Positions 62,796 to 64,000 of a DNA stretch of 64,000 bases are shown piece by piece. A program made the translations under genes and the position numbers. The notes under the pieces were generated by a model. The model had not been told where the DNA came from. It did not search any database and saw only the letters and a program-made list of their open reading frames with translations. Origin of the DNA: Sediminibacterium sp. (GTDB lineage Bacteria > Bacteroidota > Bacteroidia > Chitinophagales > Chitinophagaceae); the NCBI GenBank assembly GCA_017983845.1, contig JAGOAO010000002.1:1-64000 (forward strand), in the 5' to 3' direction. Position 1 is the first letter of the stretch. Each line of letters starts with the position of its first letter.

Positions 62796-64000
62796 ATGGA
62801 ATTCATTAGCGGTATCATTTTCCTCATCCTATCGGTCTTTGCTTTTTATAGTTTTGCAAAAAAGCTACTTCAAATTGGAAGAAATATCCACCTTGGAAGA
62901 CCAGTTGCAATCAATGATCAGCCACTTGAAAGATGGAAGAATGTATTTTTATTGGCTTTAGGTCAAAAGAAAATGTTTCGCAATATTCCAGTGGCGCTCA
63001 TGCACCTAATAGTATATGTTGGATTCATTATCATTAATATAGAATTGCTCGAAATTATAATAGACGGTCTTTTTGGTACACACCGATTCTTTGCGCCTTA
63101 CCTTGGGGCTTTCTACCCGTTTTTAATCAATAGTTTTGAGGTATTGGCCGCATTGGTTGTAATTGCATGTGTTGTTTTTTTATCTAGAAGAAATATCATT
63201 CGTTTGAAGCGCTTTGTTAGCAATGATTTGACTGGCTGGGCTAAAACAGATGCCAACTTAATTTTGATCATTGAAATTGTGTTGATGAGTTTATTTTTAA
63301 TCATGAATGCCGCAGATCCTGATGCTAACTTTATCGTTTCTGCTTCATTAAAACCTTTGTTTGCAAATTACTCCGAACATCAATTACATATTATAGAACA
63401 AACTGCATGGTGGATCCATATTCTAGGTATTTATGCTTTCATGAATTACCTACCTTATTCCAAACATTTGCATATTGTATTGGCTTTCCCAAATGCCTAC
63501 TATGCTTCTTTGGAACCCAAGGGTAAAATGCACAATATGGTTGCGATTCAGAATGAAGTGTTATATGCCATGCAACCAGAACTTGCTCCAACCAATGCAG
63601 CAGCTCCTGAAAAATTTGGCGCCAAAGATGTCATGGATTTAAGTTGGAAAAATTTAATGGATGCCTATAGTTGTACTGAATGTGGTAGATGTAGTGCTGC
63701 TTGCCCAGCAAATAGTACGGGCAAATTATTGAGTCCAAGAAAAATCATGATGGATACCAGAGATCGTCTTGAAGAAGTGGGTAAAAATATCAATCAGAAC
63801 GGTCAATTTGTGGATGATGGCAGAACCTTACTGAATGATCATATCACAATAGAAGAATTAAGAGCTTGTACCACCTGCAATGCCTGTGTGGAAGAATGTC
63901 CTGTAAGTATTTCGCCAATGGATATCATTTTGGAATTAAGAAGATCATTGATCATGGAAGACAGCAATGCCCCTGCAGAATGGAATGGCATGTTTAGTAA
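62796..64000 (+). CDS. Membrane-bound (4Fe-4S) oxidoreductase, N-terminal part (partial)
   Basis: An ORF of at least 401 codons that leaves the window without a stop. About six helices cover residues 1-240 (FISGIIFLILSVFAFYSFA is the first), with histidines that could bind haem. Two ferredoxin-type clusters follow: CTECGRCSAACP near residue 292 and CTTCNACVEECP near residue 358. This is the architecture of HdrE-HdrD/NarI-GlpC-like Fe-S proteins in Bacteroidota, probably moving electrons between quinone and a soluble partner. The C-terminal CCG domains, if present, are outside the window. Confidence 0.85.
   Translation, partial: MEFISGIIFLILSVFAFYSFAKKLLQIGRNIHLGRPVAINDQPLERWKNVFLLALGQKKMFRNIPVALMHLIVYVGFIIINIELLEIIIDGLFGTHRFFAPYLGAFYPFLINSFEVLAALVVIACVVFLSRRNIIRLKRFVSNDLTGWAKTDANLILIIEIVLMSLFLIMNAADPDANFIVSASLKPLFANYSEHQLHIIEQTAWWIHILGIYAFMNYLPYSKHLHIVLAFPNAYYASLEPKGKMHNMVAIQNEVLYAMQPELAPTNAAAPEKFGAKDVMDLSWKNLMDAYSCTECGRCSAACPANSTGKLLSPRKIMMDTRDRLEEVGKNINQNGQFVDDGRTLLNDHITIEELRACTTCNACVEECPVSISPMDIILELRRSLIMEDSNAPAEWNGMFS

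Noticed and set aside
1..64000. Prophage, transposon, integron, CRISPR or known anti-phage system
   Set aside because: No integrase, transposase, terminase, capsid, cas, restriction or toxin-antitoxin gene was found; gene content is core metabolism throughout.

Overview
The window comes from a Bacteroidota chromosome, most likely a free-living aerobic member of the Chitinophagaceae or a relative. This rests on the AT-rich composition, the many TAnnTTTG promoter -7 boxes, the scarcity of Shine-Dalgarno sequences, and family content such as DUF2723, DUF6702, a PF14905-type outer-membrane barrel, an UpxY-like NusG paralogue, OmpA with thrombospondin type 3 repeats, and a DAHP synthase/chorismate mutase fusion. 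It is mostly a core-metabolism region. I see no prophage, insertion sequence, CRISPR array or defence island.

Layout. 1-2.8 kb: the start of a cbb3 oxidase locus (ccoN partial, ccoS, ccoI) with three FNR-like boxes. 2.9-9.6 kb: an S41 protease, a GlcNAc-kinase-like protein with a conserved hypothetical, a TPR protein, etfBA, a bifunctional nuclease and ispE. 9.8-18.6 kb: a nitrogen assimilation block (gltB, gltD, amtB, a porin) with several inverted repeats in its spacers. 18.7-22.9 kb: plsC, priA, murB. 22.9-25.7 kb: envelope genes. 25.7-35.0 kb: a minus-strand aromatic amino acid operon in the order pheA, aminotransferase, tyrA, DEAD-box helicase, DAHP synthase/chorismate mutase, aroB, aroA, aroC. 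35-37 kb: a tiny lipoprotein, an ECF sigma factor and an anti-sigma-like/trypsin-like protease fusion. 37-49.5 kb: nucleotidyltransferase, PLP desulfhydrase/deaminase, lipB, rluA, M1 peptidase, HupE, DUF6702, GT39, PAP2, glmM, cysteine desulfurase. 49.5-64 kb: DUF2723 protein, mtaB, NusG-like antiterminator, a second S41 protease, tRNA-His, a DUF445-like protein, an outer-membrane barrel receptor, pcm, a phosphohexomutase, and the start of a membrane Fe-S oxidoreductase that runs off the end.

The most striking signal is an unlisted 27-codon leader ORF at 34939-35022 (minus strand) just upstream of pheA. Ten consecutive codons (7-16) are all aromatic: one Trp, six Phe and three Tyr. It is followed by a perfect 10-bp intrinsic terminator and an exactly alternative antiterminator pairing, which is a textbook ribosome-mediated attenuator for the whole aromatic operon. 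The leader sits 7 nt behind a TAnnTTTG box, so its mRNA may be leaderless. A triple TAGGCTAAAA-type repeat lies over the promoter's upstream region and looks like an operator.

Other points worth attention are the tandem FNR-like sites on the cco genes, the sigma factor paired with a protease-fused anti-sigma-like protein, the helicase lodged inside the aromatic operon, an orphan UpxY-like antiterminator, and several genes whose -7 box lies only 4-8 nt from the start codon. All calls come from reading the sequence; no database search was run.
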